A DNA stretch of 17,846 nucleotides from NCBI GenBank assembly GCA_021784615.1, contig JAJYHU010000031.1, positions 1 to 17,846 of the forward strand, read 5' to 3'. The position numbers and the translations under genes were made by a program. Every line of letters starts with the position of its first letter. Position 1 is the first letter of the stretch. Positions 1-6,638 of this stretch are shown piece after piece. This DNA is from Acidobacteriota bacterium. Lineage in GTDB: Bacteria; Acidobacteriota; Terriglobia; UBA7540. The notes under the pieces are model-generated. The model was not told where the DNA came from. It did not search any database and was given only the letters and a program-made list of their open reading frames with translations.

Positions 1-204
1 CGGCTCCAGGATGCTTATTGGCTTGCCAAGTTCGCCTATTCCGCTGAAACCCAAATGCTGGTTCCGGTTGGCGACGATGGAAGCAAGGGATCGAGGGCGC
101 TGACGCGCTTTCTGGTGCTTCGCGACGGGGCGGTTTATTTTCACGGCACGCCGCATGAAGTTATTTCCACCCGCGACCCTTATCTTCGGCAGTTCCTGCG
201 CTGA
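1..204 (+). CDS. MlaF-like ABC transporter ATPase, C-terminal end (partial)
   Basis: Frame 1 is open from the first base to a TGA at 202-204, giving the last 67 residues of a protein that begins outside the window. The tail contains LVLRDGAVYFHGTP followed by DPYLRQFL. This matches the end of ABC ATPases of the Mla/phospholipid (TtgA/Ttg2A) type, where the line 'L.DG.V.F.GTP.E' precedes 'S.DPYL..FL'. The Walker and signature motifs lie upstream and are not visible. The next gene, 65 bases away on the same strand, is an MCE/MlaD protein, the usual partner: the ATPase would power lipid movement between inner and outer membranes. The family call rests on the tail motif plus context. Confidence 0.8.
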   Translation, partial: RLQDAYWLAKFAYSAETQMLVPVGDDGSKGSRALTRFLVLRDGAVYFHGTPHEVISTRDPYLRQFLR

Positions 205-269
205 GGTCGCAGGCGCCGGCGGGTTGGACTAAAATAAATTGTCGGGACTAATTCTGGAAGGGAGGAAAC

Positions 270-1346
270 ATGCCTCAACCCAAACAAATCACCTGGGCTC
301 AACTCCGCGTGGGCGCTCTGGTCATTGCAGGTCTCGTTGTCCTGGCGGTGGGCATTTTTTTTATCAGCGGCCAGGTAGGCTTCCTGACCCGGCAATATGC
401 GCTCAAAACTTATTTTTCCAGCGCCAGCAGTTTGCGGGATGGCGCCCAGGTGCGTCTGGCGGGAATCGCGGTGGGCAATGTGGAACACATCCGCATTTCC
501 AAGTACACCGAGCCCGGCAAAGCGGTTGAAATTGACATGAAGGTCGCCCGCAAATACCGGGACCAGATTCGAACCGATTCCGTGGCAACGATTGAAACCG
601 TCGGGCTGCTGGGTGAAAGTTACGTCAACATAACCCGCGGCGGGCCCGATCATCCTCCGCTTCGCGACGGCGGCGTGGTCCAAAGCCACGAAGAGGCGGA
701 CATCAAAGCCATCGTCCAGAACGCCAACGACGTGGTTTCGAACTTGAGGGTTTTGAGCGCCAAATTGAATGATATTACCGGCCAGATTCAGCACGGCCAG
801 GGCTCCATCGGCAAGCTGATCTACGAGGAGGCCTTTTACAATCGGCTGAATAAAACCGCCAACGAGGCGCAGGCGATGATGACTCGCGTGGAACAGGGGC
901 ACGGAACGCTCGGCAAGCTTCTCAACGATGAAACGCTCTATAATCGCGCCGTCTCGACCGTCGACAAACTCAATCAAGTGGTGGACGAAGTCCAGCACGG
1001 AAACGGCAGCGCGGCGAAATTCATCAACGATCCTTCCGTCTATAACAACGTCAACCAGGCGGCTGAGCGCGCCAACACTTTGATAGCGAACATCAACGAG
1101 GGCAAAGGAACGCTGGGAAAGCTGGCCAAAGATCCCGAACTCTATAACCGGCTTAATGACACCGTCCAGCACGTGGATGTGATCACGGCCCGCATCGACC
1201 GCGGCGAAGGAACGCTCGGCAAACTCTCAACCGACCCCACGATGTATAACAATCTGGCGACCAGCACCCAGTCCATCAAGCAATTCCTGGACGAGTTCAG
1301 AAAGAATCCGAAGAAATACCTGACCATGCACCTCCACATTTTCTAG
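270..1346 (+). CDS. MlaD/MCE-family lipid transport substrate-binding protein
   Basis: This 358-residue protein has one N-terminal membrane anchor (about residues 13-33) and then an MCE/MlaD domain (about 39-120), recognisable by 'YFSSASSLRDGAQVRLAGI' and 'VGLLGESYVNI'. MCE proteins form periplasmic hexamers that bind or channel phospholipids for an Mla-type ABC transporter. After the MCE domain the protein carries five imperfect repeats of about 34 residues, starting near residues 174, 208, 241, 275 and 310. Each has the pattern G.G(S/T).(G/A)K(L/F) followed by a D/E-rich turn and YN, linked by amphipathic helices. ATG 270 is preceded by a strong GGGAGG, which fixes the start. It follows the MlaF-like gene in the same direction, so the two are probably co-transcribed. 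Confidence 0.9.
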   Translation: MPQPKQITWAQLRVGALVIAGLVVLAVGIFFISGQVGFLTRQYALKTYFSSASSLRDGAQVRLAGIAVGNVEHIRISKYTEPGKAVEIDMKVARKYRDQIRTDSVATIETVGLLGESYVNITRGGPDHPPLRDGGVVQSHEEADIKAIVQNANDVVSNLRVLSAKLNDITGQIQHGQGSIGKLIYEEAFYNRLNKTANEAQAMMTRVEQGHGTLGKLLNDETLYNRAVSTVDKLNQVVDEVQHGNGSAAKFINDPSVYNNVNQAAERANTLIANINEGKGTLGKLAKDPELYNRLNDTVQHVDVITARIDRGEGTLGKLSTDPTMYNNLATSTQSIKQFLDEFRKNPKKYLTMHLHIF

Positions 1347-1515
1347 AGGGAGGCCTCGAACAAAAGCGCCGCCCGCATCTGGCGCGGAACGGGCGCGGTG
1401 CGATAACATAAGGGAACGCTGTTCTCGACAGGCGCTGAAGGGTCCCGGTGGTTTATGAAAACGCGGAATCTGAGACCGTCTGTCTCCCCGCGCGCGAAAA
1501 GTCCAAAGGAGTGGT

Positions 1516-2205
1516 ATGGCGGCAATCTACCTTAGACGTGCAGCAGGCTTTCTTTTAGCCGCGATTCTGGCGGGCCTTGTTGGGCCTATGGCGCGCGGAG
1601 CGCAAAAGAGCGCGAGTGAGCCCGTGTTTCTGGTTGCGCGCCACGAGATCCAGGACCCTTTTTTCAACCAGTCGGTTGTGATGATGCTGCCTGCCACAAA
1701 CAATGCCTTAATTGTGGGCCTCATCATCAACAAGCCCACGCGCGTAACGCTTGGCAAATTGTTCCCCGACAGTCCGGAGCTTCAGAGCCGCACCGAGCCC
1801 GCCTATTTCGGCGGCCCCGTGGATATCCAGGTTCCCAGCGTCGTTTTTCACTCGCCGACGGCCCCCGAGCAGGCGTTGCGATTGTACGGCGACGTTTACC
1901 TGACTTTCGATGCGGAGCTGATCGCCAAGGCTTTTCAAGCGTCACAATCCGTGCCGATCCCGCGCCTGTTCCTGGGCCGCGCCCAGTGGTCTCCCCGCCA
2001 GCTCCACAACGAAATCCAAGTAGGAGCGTGGTACCGTGTGCATGCGGCGGGCAATCTGATCTTCAGCCCGAACCCCAAGCAACTGTGGCGCACGCTGCAC
2101 GACCGCGCCGCGCCGAGCAAATACATCAAGTACCGGCTGCCGGCCAGCCAAGCGCCAGCGAGCCTCGGGAAAACTCCCGTTTACCGAATCAGTGACCTGC
2201 TATGA
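1516..2205 (+). CDS. YqgE/AlgH family protein with N-terminal signal peptide
   Basis: The 229-residue product carries the YqgE/AlgH (DUF179) signature in order: FLVARHEIQDPFF, QSVVMML, GLIINKPT, YFGGPVD, a GDVYLT strand, and 'WSPRQLHNEIQVGAWY'. The molecular function of the family is not settled; in Pseudomonas AlgH was linked to alginate regulation, and structures show a small alpha/beta fold. What is odd here is the N-terminus: two arginines, a hydrophobic stretch at about residues 10-23, then PMARGAQ, which looks like a cleavable Sec signal. Most family members start directly at the FLVA strand and are cytoplasmic. AAAGGAG at 1505-1511 places the start at ATG 1516, so the signal is part of the gene. 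The stop overlaps the next start (ATGA), suggesting translational coupling to the prenyltransferase. Confidence 0.88.
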   Translation: MAAIYLRRAAGFLLAAILAGLVGPMARGAQKSASEPVFLVARHEIQDPFFNQSVVMMLPATNNALIVGLIINKPTRVTLGKLFPDSPELQSRTEPAYFGGPVDIQVPSVVFHSPTAPEQALRLYGDVYLTFDAELIAKAFQASQSVPIPRLFLGRAQWSPRQLHNEIQVGAWYRVHAAGNLIFSPNPKQLWRTLHDRAAPSKYIKYRLPASQAPASLGKTPVYRISDLL

Positions 2206-3101
2206 ACGAACAAGCTGAAATGCTACAAGCTCCCTTCCTGAAGCAGGCGTGGTCGAAGCTCTGGACCACGCTTGAGATGATCAAGTTTGAGCATTCGATC
2301 TTTGCCCTGCCCTTCGCTTTGACCGGAGCGATGCTGGCGGTGGGAGGCTGGCCCTCCTGGCGACAGGTCTTCTGGATCGTCGTCGCCATGGTGGGCGCCC
2401 GCAGCGCGGCGATGGCCTTTAACCGCATTGCCGACCGCAAATTCGACGCCCGCAATCCCCGCACCCAGGCGCGCGCCCTGCCCGCCGGCCGCCTGAGCTT
2501 GCGCTTTGCCGCGGCCTTTACGATGGCCGCCTCAGCGCTGCTGGTTCTGGCGGCGTGGGAACTGAATCCGCTGGCCTTTAAGCTCTCGCCCGTGGCCCTG
2601 GCCCTTCTGCTGCTCTACTCCTATACCAAGCGCTTTACGCTGCTTTCCCACATCGTTCTGGGAGCGTGCCTGGGATTGTCGCCCGTGGCCGCCTGGATCG
2701 CCTTGCGGGGCGACGTCAGCGCCAGCGTGATCCTGCTGGGAGCGGCTGTGACGCTTTGGGTGGCGGGCTTCGACATGATCTACGCTTGCCAGGACGTCGC
2801 TTTTGACCACGACGTGGGGCTCCACTCAATCCCCAAACGGTTTGGAGTGGCTGCCGCGCTTTATGCCTCCGCGGCTCTTCATGTACTAATGCTGGGGCTG
2901 CTGCTGGTGGTGGCCGAGATGTCCGGCCTTGGCTGGATTGCCATGGGCGGACTGGTTGCCGTCGCGGCGCTGCTGGCCTACGAGCACCTGCTGGTTAAAC
3001 CTTCCGACCTTTCCCGCCTGAACGCCGCCTTCTTTACCATCAACGGGTACATCAGCATCCTCTTCTTCCTCACCTGGGCCGCCAACATTCTGATGCGCTG
3101 A
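2202..3101 (+). CDS. mqnP: UbiA-family prenyltransferase, MqnP-like (menaquinone biosynthesis)
   Basis: This 299-residue integral membrane protein has eight or nine hydrophobic helices and both aspartate-rich motifs of UbiA prenyltransferases. The first is NRIADRKFD (residues 74-82; D78, D82); the second is DMIYACQDVAFDHD (191-204; D191, D198, D202), followed by GLHSIP. These motifs bind Mg-diphosphate of the polyprenyl donor, and the enzyme attaches a polyprenyl tail to an aromatic acid in the inner membrane. The family alone does not separate UbiA (4-hydroxybenzoate, ubiquinone) from MqnP (futalosine-pathway menaquinone). The nearby mqnE favours MqnP. Its ATG lies inside the stop codon of the yqgE-like gene. 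The symbol is an inference from context. Confidence 0.85.
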   Translation: MNEQAEMLQAPFLKQAWSKLWTTLEMIKFEHSIFALPFALTGAMLAVGGWPSWRQVFWIVVAMVGARSAAMAFNRIADRKFDARNPRTQARALPAGRLSLRFAAAFTMAASALLVLAAWELNPLAFKLSPVALALLLLYSYTKRFTLLSHIVLGACLGLSPVAAWIALRGDVSASVILLGAAVTLWVAGFDMIYACQDVAFDHDVGLHSIPKRFGVAAALYASAALHVLMLGLLLVVAEMSGLGWIAMGGLVAVAALLAYEHLLVKPSDLSRLNAAFFTINGYISILFFLTWAANILMR

Positions 3102-3282
3102 AAACGCATAATTTCAGGAAAGATCCAGCAACGAGAGAGGGGCATGCGACGGCAGCACCACATGAGCCAAGCCTACACAGCTTGTGCCGTATGCCTTTGG
3201 CGCACCGGAACCTAGAAATCACGGCGCAAAAAGTATGCCTTGGCACCAACCCTCCTGCGGAAACTTTCAGCCGCCGATAGTA

Positions 3283-3313
3283 TTAACAATGATGCAGCAG
3301 ATGGAGTTAAAAT
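3283..3313 (+). promoter_or_regulatory. Possible promoter of the methyltransferase gene
   Basis: TTAACA at 3283-3288 resembles a -35 box and TAAAAT at 3308-3313 a -10 box, with a 19-base spacer that is longer than ideal. The -10 is flanked by GAGT and ACTC, a short inverted repeat that could be an operator or chance. The predicted transcript would start about 15 bases before ATG 3334. Weak evidence. Confidence 0.25.
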
Positions 3314-3333
3314 ACTCTGTATTTGCCAAGCCT

Positions 3334-3999
3334 ATGGCCACGTTAATAATGCCGGGAAGTCCGAAAGCAAGGGGGTACGATCCCATCCCCTCCGTATGGG
3401 ACGGCGAGGATAGTGAACTGCTCGAAAAAATGCTTGCTCTTTACCCTCGCAGGCGCCCCCGCAGGATTCTCGATGCTACTGTAAATGGCGGGCGATTTTG
3501 GCGGGGCAGCAAGCATCCGGTCATTGGAATCGATATCGATGCCAGACATGCGCCATCCCTTGTCGCGGACAACACAGCCACCCCCTTTCGAGAAGGTTTT
3601 TTTGACGTGGTGGTTTATGATCCCCCGCATATCCCCAACCAAGGCTCCGACAAGAAAAAGGACTTTCATGATCGTTTCGGCCTAGGTGGAAAATCTCCCA
3701 AAGAAAATGGGTACACCTTTGCCCATACCTACCCGCCCTTTGTGAACGAAGCCTATCGCGTGCTAAAGAACGAGGGCATCCTGCTCTGCAAGATCGCTGA
3801 TTATGTGCATCACCATCGCTACCAATGGGCTCATGTCGAATTCGTTCAGGCAGCCAAAGAGGTAGGCTTTCAACCGTGCGATTGCATTGTCAAAATCCGC
3901 AAAGGCCCCATCATTGACCCGAAGTGGAAGGTCGCCCACCACAGCCGTAGGCAGCATTGTTACTGGCTGGTATTTCGGAAGTCTAGAAAATGCGAGTGA
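3334..3999 (+). CDS. Small SAM-dependent DNA methyltransferase (DPPH type), probable R-M partner
   Basis: Using ATG 3334 the product has 221 residues and a Rossmann methyltransferase core. Motif I is ILDATVNGGRFW (45-56), the SAM-binding acidic residue sits in VIGIDIDAR (D67 or D69), and the catalytic motif IV is VVYDPPH (D96-H99). Further on come FVNEAYRVLKNEGILLCKI and a final CYWLVFRK strand. DPPH corresponds to the (D/N/S)PP(Y/F/W) motif of amino-methyltransferases acting on adenine-N6 or cytosine-N4. No separate target-recognition domain is visible. The frame stays open back to GTG 3184, but the extra N-terminus looks non-coding and no candidate start has a Shine-Dalgarno. ATG 3292 and 3349 are alternatives. 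It ends four bases from the convergent PD-(D/E)XK-like gene, which suggests restriction-modification. An RNA methyltransferase is the main alternative. Confidence 0.78.
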   Translation: MATLIMPGSPKARGYDPIPSVWDGEDSELLEKMLALYPRRRPRRILDATVNGGRFWRGSKHPVIGIDIDARHAPSLVADNTATPFREGFFDVVVYDPPHIPNQGSDKKKDFHDRFGLGGKSPKENGYTFAHTYPPFVNEAYRVLKNEGILLCKIADYVHHHRYQWAHVEFVQAAKEVGFQPCDCIVKIRKGPIIDPKWKVAHHSRRQHCYWLVFRKSRKCE

Positions 4000-4003
4000 A
4001 AAG

Positions 4004-4633
4004 CTATCGGCGCACCTCCCAAGTTTCGAGGAGCTCGCAGTGCTGAACCCCGAAGCTTCTTACCGAACATTTCCCATCTGAAGCGTCAAAATGCACCCGG
4101 AATATCCTCTGCCCCTGCTCCATGACATCCGCCCCAAGGCTTTGTCTGCCCCCTCGGTGGCCGACTGGATCAAGGTTCGCATCGGCGATTAACCGCAGCT
4201 TTTCCACGGGAATCTCAACAAGCTGGTAGCGGATGAGATGCGGTTCCCACACGGCTCGAAACATGAGGATGACATCGTACCTCGAAAGATGCTCAATGAC
4301 ACGTGCAATGAGCACCCGTGCTTCCCACGGCTCCCGCTCGGTCGTGCAAAGCTTAGTAATTGTGATCTGGAGGGGTTTTGTGCTATCACCCGTCTCGGTC
4401 TTGAGGGAAATCCTCGTGTTCTCCACCAGCAGGTCGTGCCGGGGCTGATTTTTTCCTCCGGGCTCGATAACCGTCACGGGTTTCTTGATTCTCCGGAACG
4501 CCTCCTCGACCAGCGCTTCAAAATAGATTCCATGCGGTGGCGTTTGTGGGTAAATCGACTGGTGAATTCCGATGAGACCCCGCAGAGTTACGACGAAGTC
4601 GGGAGTGAAAATGTGGCCGTAGCGGATTGTCAT
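4004..4633 (-). CDS. Putative type II restriction endonuclease (PD-(D/E)XK-like)
   Basis: I do not recognise this 209-residue protein from a named family. It shows a plausible PD-(D/E)XK nuclease core: a helix with acidic residues (YFEALVEEAF, 37-46), a strand with HDLLV (D67), and a second strand ISLKTE (75-80; K78, E80). The D-x10-K spacing suits the fold. The usual acidic residue two places before the lysine is serine here, so E80 or a helix glutamate would have to substitute. The C-terminus includes 'FDASDGKCSVRS' and no membrane segment. It lies tail-to-tail with the methyltransferase, four bases apart, a common arrangement for type II R-M pairs. The start CAT at 4631-4633 has no Shine-Dalgarno. 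A non-nuclease protein cannot be excluded. Confidence 0.65.
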   Translation of the reverse strand: MTIRYGHIFTPDFVVTLRGLIGIHQSIYPQTPPHGIYFEALVEEAFRRIKKPVTVIEPGGKNQPRHDLLVENTRISLKTETGDSTKPLQITITKLCTTEREPWEARVLIARVIEHLSRYDVILMFRAVWEPHLIRYQLVEIPVEKLRLIADANLDPVGHRGGRQSLGADVMEQGQRIFRVHFDASDGKCSVRSFGVQHCELLETWEVRR

Positions 4634-4642
4634 GGCGGGAGG

Positions 4643-4669
4643 ATTTTAACAGGCCGTGTGGAAAGTCAA
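4643..4669 (-). promoter_or_regulatory. Possible promoter of the endonuclease-like gene
   Basis: Read on the minus strand, TTGACT (4664-4669) and TAAAAT (4643-4648) are separated by 15 bases, shorter than the preferred 17. The -10 ends nine bases before the ATG, so the transcript would be nearly leaderless, which fits the absence of a Shine-Dalgarno sequence. Suggestive only. Confidence 0.28.
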
Positions 4670-4938
4670 AAGTATTAAATGTGTCGCAGTCATAGTATCT
4701 ATACCAAAGACTTTGTTCCCGGGGGCCTTATCCCAACTGGTCCTACCGAACCCACGGAGGACAAGGCAAGCCACGGCATGTATCTTTGCCATCGTTAAAG
4801 CAAGACCTAGTCCGATGGGCAGAGGGCGCTTCGGGGGCCCGTTCCGCGCCAACTGAGAAGATTCCGGAAAGTGAAAGGGGCACGTAGGGAAAAAACCGTG
4901 AGGGAGTCCGAATCATTCCATTGGCAAGATCCTTTGAA
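4670..4938. other. Intergenic stretch without a recognisable gene
   Basis: Both strands carry only short frames with unnatural composition. I see no tRNA, no strong terminator, no insertion-sequence ends and no convincing long repeat. It separates the restriction-modification-like pair from the mqnE region and may be the right flank of the inserted cassette. Confidence 0.5.
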
Positions 4939-5211
4939 TTATTGCGTCCGGTAGGGGGTAGCCATTTCCCGGAAGACCAGGGAGTCAAAGATGGCAAGGA
5001 CATGCTTGCGGTAGCTCAAGATGCGTTCGACGACGGGTTTGGAATTGGGATCGTGCTGCGTCTGGCGCTGCCACCGCTCGAGCACGTGCGGCGGCACGTC
5101 GATATCCGCCCGCAGCTTCTGGAGCGGCTCGCCGCGCAGGAACAGCCCATAGAAGAAGGCCGCTTCCTGCCGGGGTTCGCCGAGAATAGACTCGTCCAAA
5201 TGCATCACCAT
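4939..5211 (-). CDS. Small hypothetical protein with helix-turn-helix-like segment
   Basis: This 90-residue protein (or 88 from the second Met at 5205) is not one I can name. Its composition is protein-like: an acidic start (HLDESILGEPRQEAAFF), then a helical stretch LRGEPLQKLRADIDVPPHVLERW that looks like a helix-turn-helix (helix, 'D-I-x-V-P' turn, second helix ending in W), then RILSYRKHVLAIFDSLVF. It has no signal peptide and no membrane segment. No good Shine-Dalgarno precedes either Met. It is transcribed away from mqnE with about 260 bases between them, the position of a divergent regulator, but that role is inference. The long open frames on the other strand and in the -1 frame here look like shadows of it. 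Confidence 0.55.
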   Translation of the reverse strand: MVMHLDESILGEPRQEAAFFYGLFLRGEPLQKLRADIDVPPHVLERWQRQTQHDPNSKPVVERILSYRKHVLAIFDSLVFREMATPYRTQ

Positions 5212-5397
5212 CAGGCACCCAAAGGAATTTTATGACAAAACCTCGTGGCAAATCCACTTCTTCAGGCCACCTTGTCCAAGTGCAAAAACCTATCTTAAAC
5301 CCATTGTCAAGGCGTGAGGACGATTTTCCAGGCTGCGTTTTCGGGGCGGGCGGAAAGGACGACCGCGGCTTCAGCGGGCGGGCTGGCGCCCAACGGA

Positions 5398-5426
5398 TTG
5401 CAACCGGCGGCGACCGGACGTAAAAT
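5398..5426 (+). promoter_or_regulatory. Candidate sigma-70-like promoter for mqnE
   Basis: TTGCAA at 5398-5403 (4 of 6 consensus bases) and TAAAAT at 5421-5426 (5 of 6) are exactly 17 bases apart. They would start a transcript near 5433, about 40 bases before the preferred mqnE ATG. This fits mqnE having its own promoter after separation from the upstream menaquinone gene. Confidence 0.45.
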
Positions 5427-5471
5427 AGGATTTCTGTCGAGAATTCCGGAGCATTGGAGACCAAACCTTTG

Positions 5472-6602
5472 ATGTTGAATCTACGCCTGGAAGATATGGA
5501 TCTCCAACCGATCGCCGAGAAGGTCCTGGCGGGCGAGCGGCTTGATTTCCAGGACGGCGTAACGCTCTATCAGTCGAACGATCTGCTGGCGATCGGCTAC
5601 CTGGCCCACCACGTGCGCGAGAAGCTGCACGGAAAGCGGACGCACTTCAACGTCAACCGCCACATCAACCCGACCAATGTCTGCGTGGCCAGTTGCAAGT
5701 TGTGCGCTTTTGGGCGCAAGCCGGACACTCCCGGGGCATACACAATGGCACTCGAAGAGGCCTTCCGGATTGCGGGAGAAAACTGGACCGAGGCCATTAC
5801 GGAATTCCACATTGTCGGCGGCCTTCACCCGAACCTGCCCTTCCAGTATTACGTCGATCTGCTGCGCGGGTTAAGAGAACGTTTCCCTTCCGTTCACCTG
5901 AAGGCTTTTACAGCCGTCGAGATCGCCTATTACGCCCACATGACAAGGCTTTCCGTCAGGGAAATCCTGGAAAAGTTCAAAGAAGCGGGGCTCGGGTCGC
6001 TGCCCGGCGGCGGCGCGGAGATTTTTGCTCCGGCGGTCCGCCGCGTCATCTGCGACCACAAGATCGGCGCCCATATGTGGCTTAAAATCCACCGGACGGC
6101 TCACGAACTGGGATTGCACTCCACCGCGACCATGCTTTACGGGCACATCGAGTCAGCCGAAGACCGCGTGGACCATCTGGTGCAGCTCCGCGATCTCCAG
6201 GACCAGACGCACGGCTTCCAAACCTTCATCCCGCTGGCCTTCCATCCCGCCAACACGGAACTCGGCAAGCTGGTCGAACACGCGGAAACCACAGGTTTTA
6301 TGGACCTCAAGAACATCGCCGTGGCGCGCCTGATGCTCGACAACTTCCCGCACATCAAAGCTTACTGGATTATGCTGACGCCGCGTGTGGCCCAGATCGC
6401 GCTGCGGTTTGGCGCCGACGATATTGACGGCACCGTGGCCGAAGAGAAAATCTACCATGACGCGGGGGCCAAAACCCCCCAGGTGATGACGCGCCAGGAA
6501 ATCATGCGCCTGATCAAAGAAGCCGGCTTTGAACCCTTCGAGCGCGATACTCTCTATCGCCCCGTCAGCCGCACCGAAACCAGCGTGAGTGTGCAAGTCT
6601 AG
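5472..6602 (+). CDS. mqnE: Aminofutalosine synthase (radical SAM, menaquinone biosynthesis)
   Basis: MqnE is a radical SAM enzyme that joins the adenosyl group of SAM to 3-[(1-carboxyvinyl)oxy]benzoate, forming 6-amino-6-deoxyfutalosine in the futalosine route to menaquinone. The 376-residue product has the [4Fe-4S] ligands in CVASCKLCAFGRK (C71, C75, C78), preceded by FNVNRHINPTNV, and the EFHIVGGLHPNLPF segment typical of the MqnE/MqnC/CofH group. The radical SAM barrel fills about residues 55-300. The start is ambiguous: TTG 5454 is in frame, but ATG 5472 gives the usual N-terminal length and has GGAG at 5456-5459, though with a wide gap. MqnC is the closest alternative, but the RHINPTNVC...CAFGRKP pattern points to MqnE. 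Confidence 0.93.
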   Translation: MLNLRLEDMDLQPIAEKVLAGERLDFQDGVTLYQSNDLLAIGYLAHHVREKLHGKRTHFNVNRHINPTNVCVASCKLCAFGRKPDTPGAYTMALEEAFRIAGENWTEAITEFHIVGGLHPNLPFQYYVDLLRGLRERFPSVHLKAFTAVEIAYYAHMTRLSVREILEKFKEAGLGSLPGGGAEIFAPAVRRVICDHKIGAHMWLKIHRTAHELGLHSTATMLYGHIESAEDRVDHLVQLRDLQDQTHGFQTFIPLAFHPANTELGKLVEHAETTGFMDLKNIAVARLMLDNFPHIKAYWIMLTPRVAQIALRFGADDIDGTVAEEKIYHDAGAKTPQVMTRQEIMRLIKEAGFEPFERDTLYRPVSRTETSVSVQV

Positions 6603-6638
6603 ACGTACATTCCTCAGGAATCAGCGGCAAAGAGCTTC

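Noticed and set aside
180..1172. Long minus-strand open frame (330 codons) opposite the MlaD-like gene
   Set aside because: It has no recognisable domain, runs exactly antisense to a well-supported gene with a strong ribosome binding site, and is explained by the codon bias of that gene.
4238..4678. Plus-strand open frame opposite the endonuclease candidate
   Set aside because: Both strands are open, so this was weighed. The minus-strand product has ordered helices/strands and a nuclease-like motif, while the plus product is rich in unlikely Cys/His/Arg runs.
3138..4882. AGGGGCA at 3138-3144 and 4876-4882 as target-site duplication around the R-M-like cassette
   Set aside because: Seven bases over this distance are expected by chance, and the surrounding similarity is loose.
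5454..5471. TTG 5454 as the mqnE start
   Set aside because: It adds six residues and its upstream CCGGAG is only two bases away; ATG 5472 fits the family length better, though TTG remains possible.
6609..6621. ATTCCTCAGGAAT palindrome between mqnE and the GT-C gene as a bidirectional terminator
   Set aside because: The stem is five or six pairs with a one- to three-base loop and no T-tract follows on either strand.
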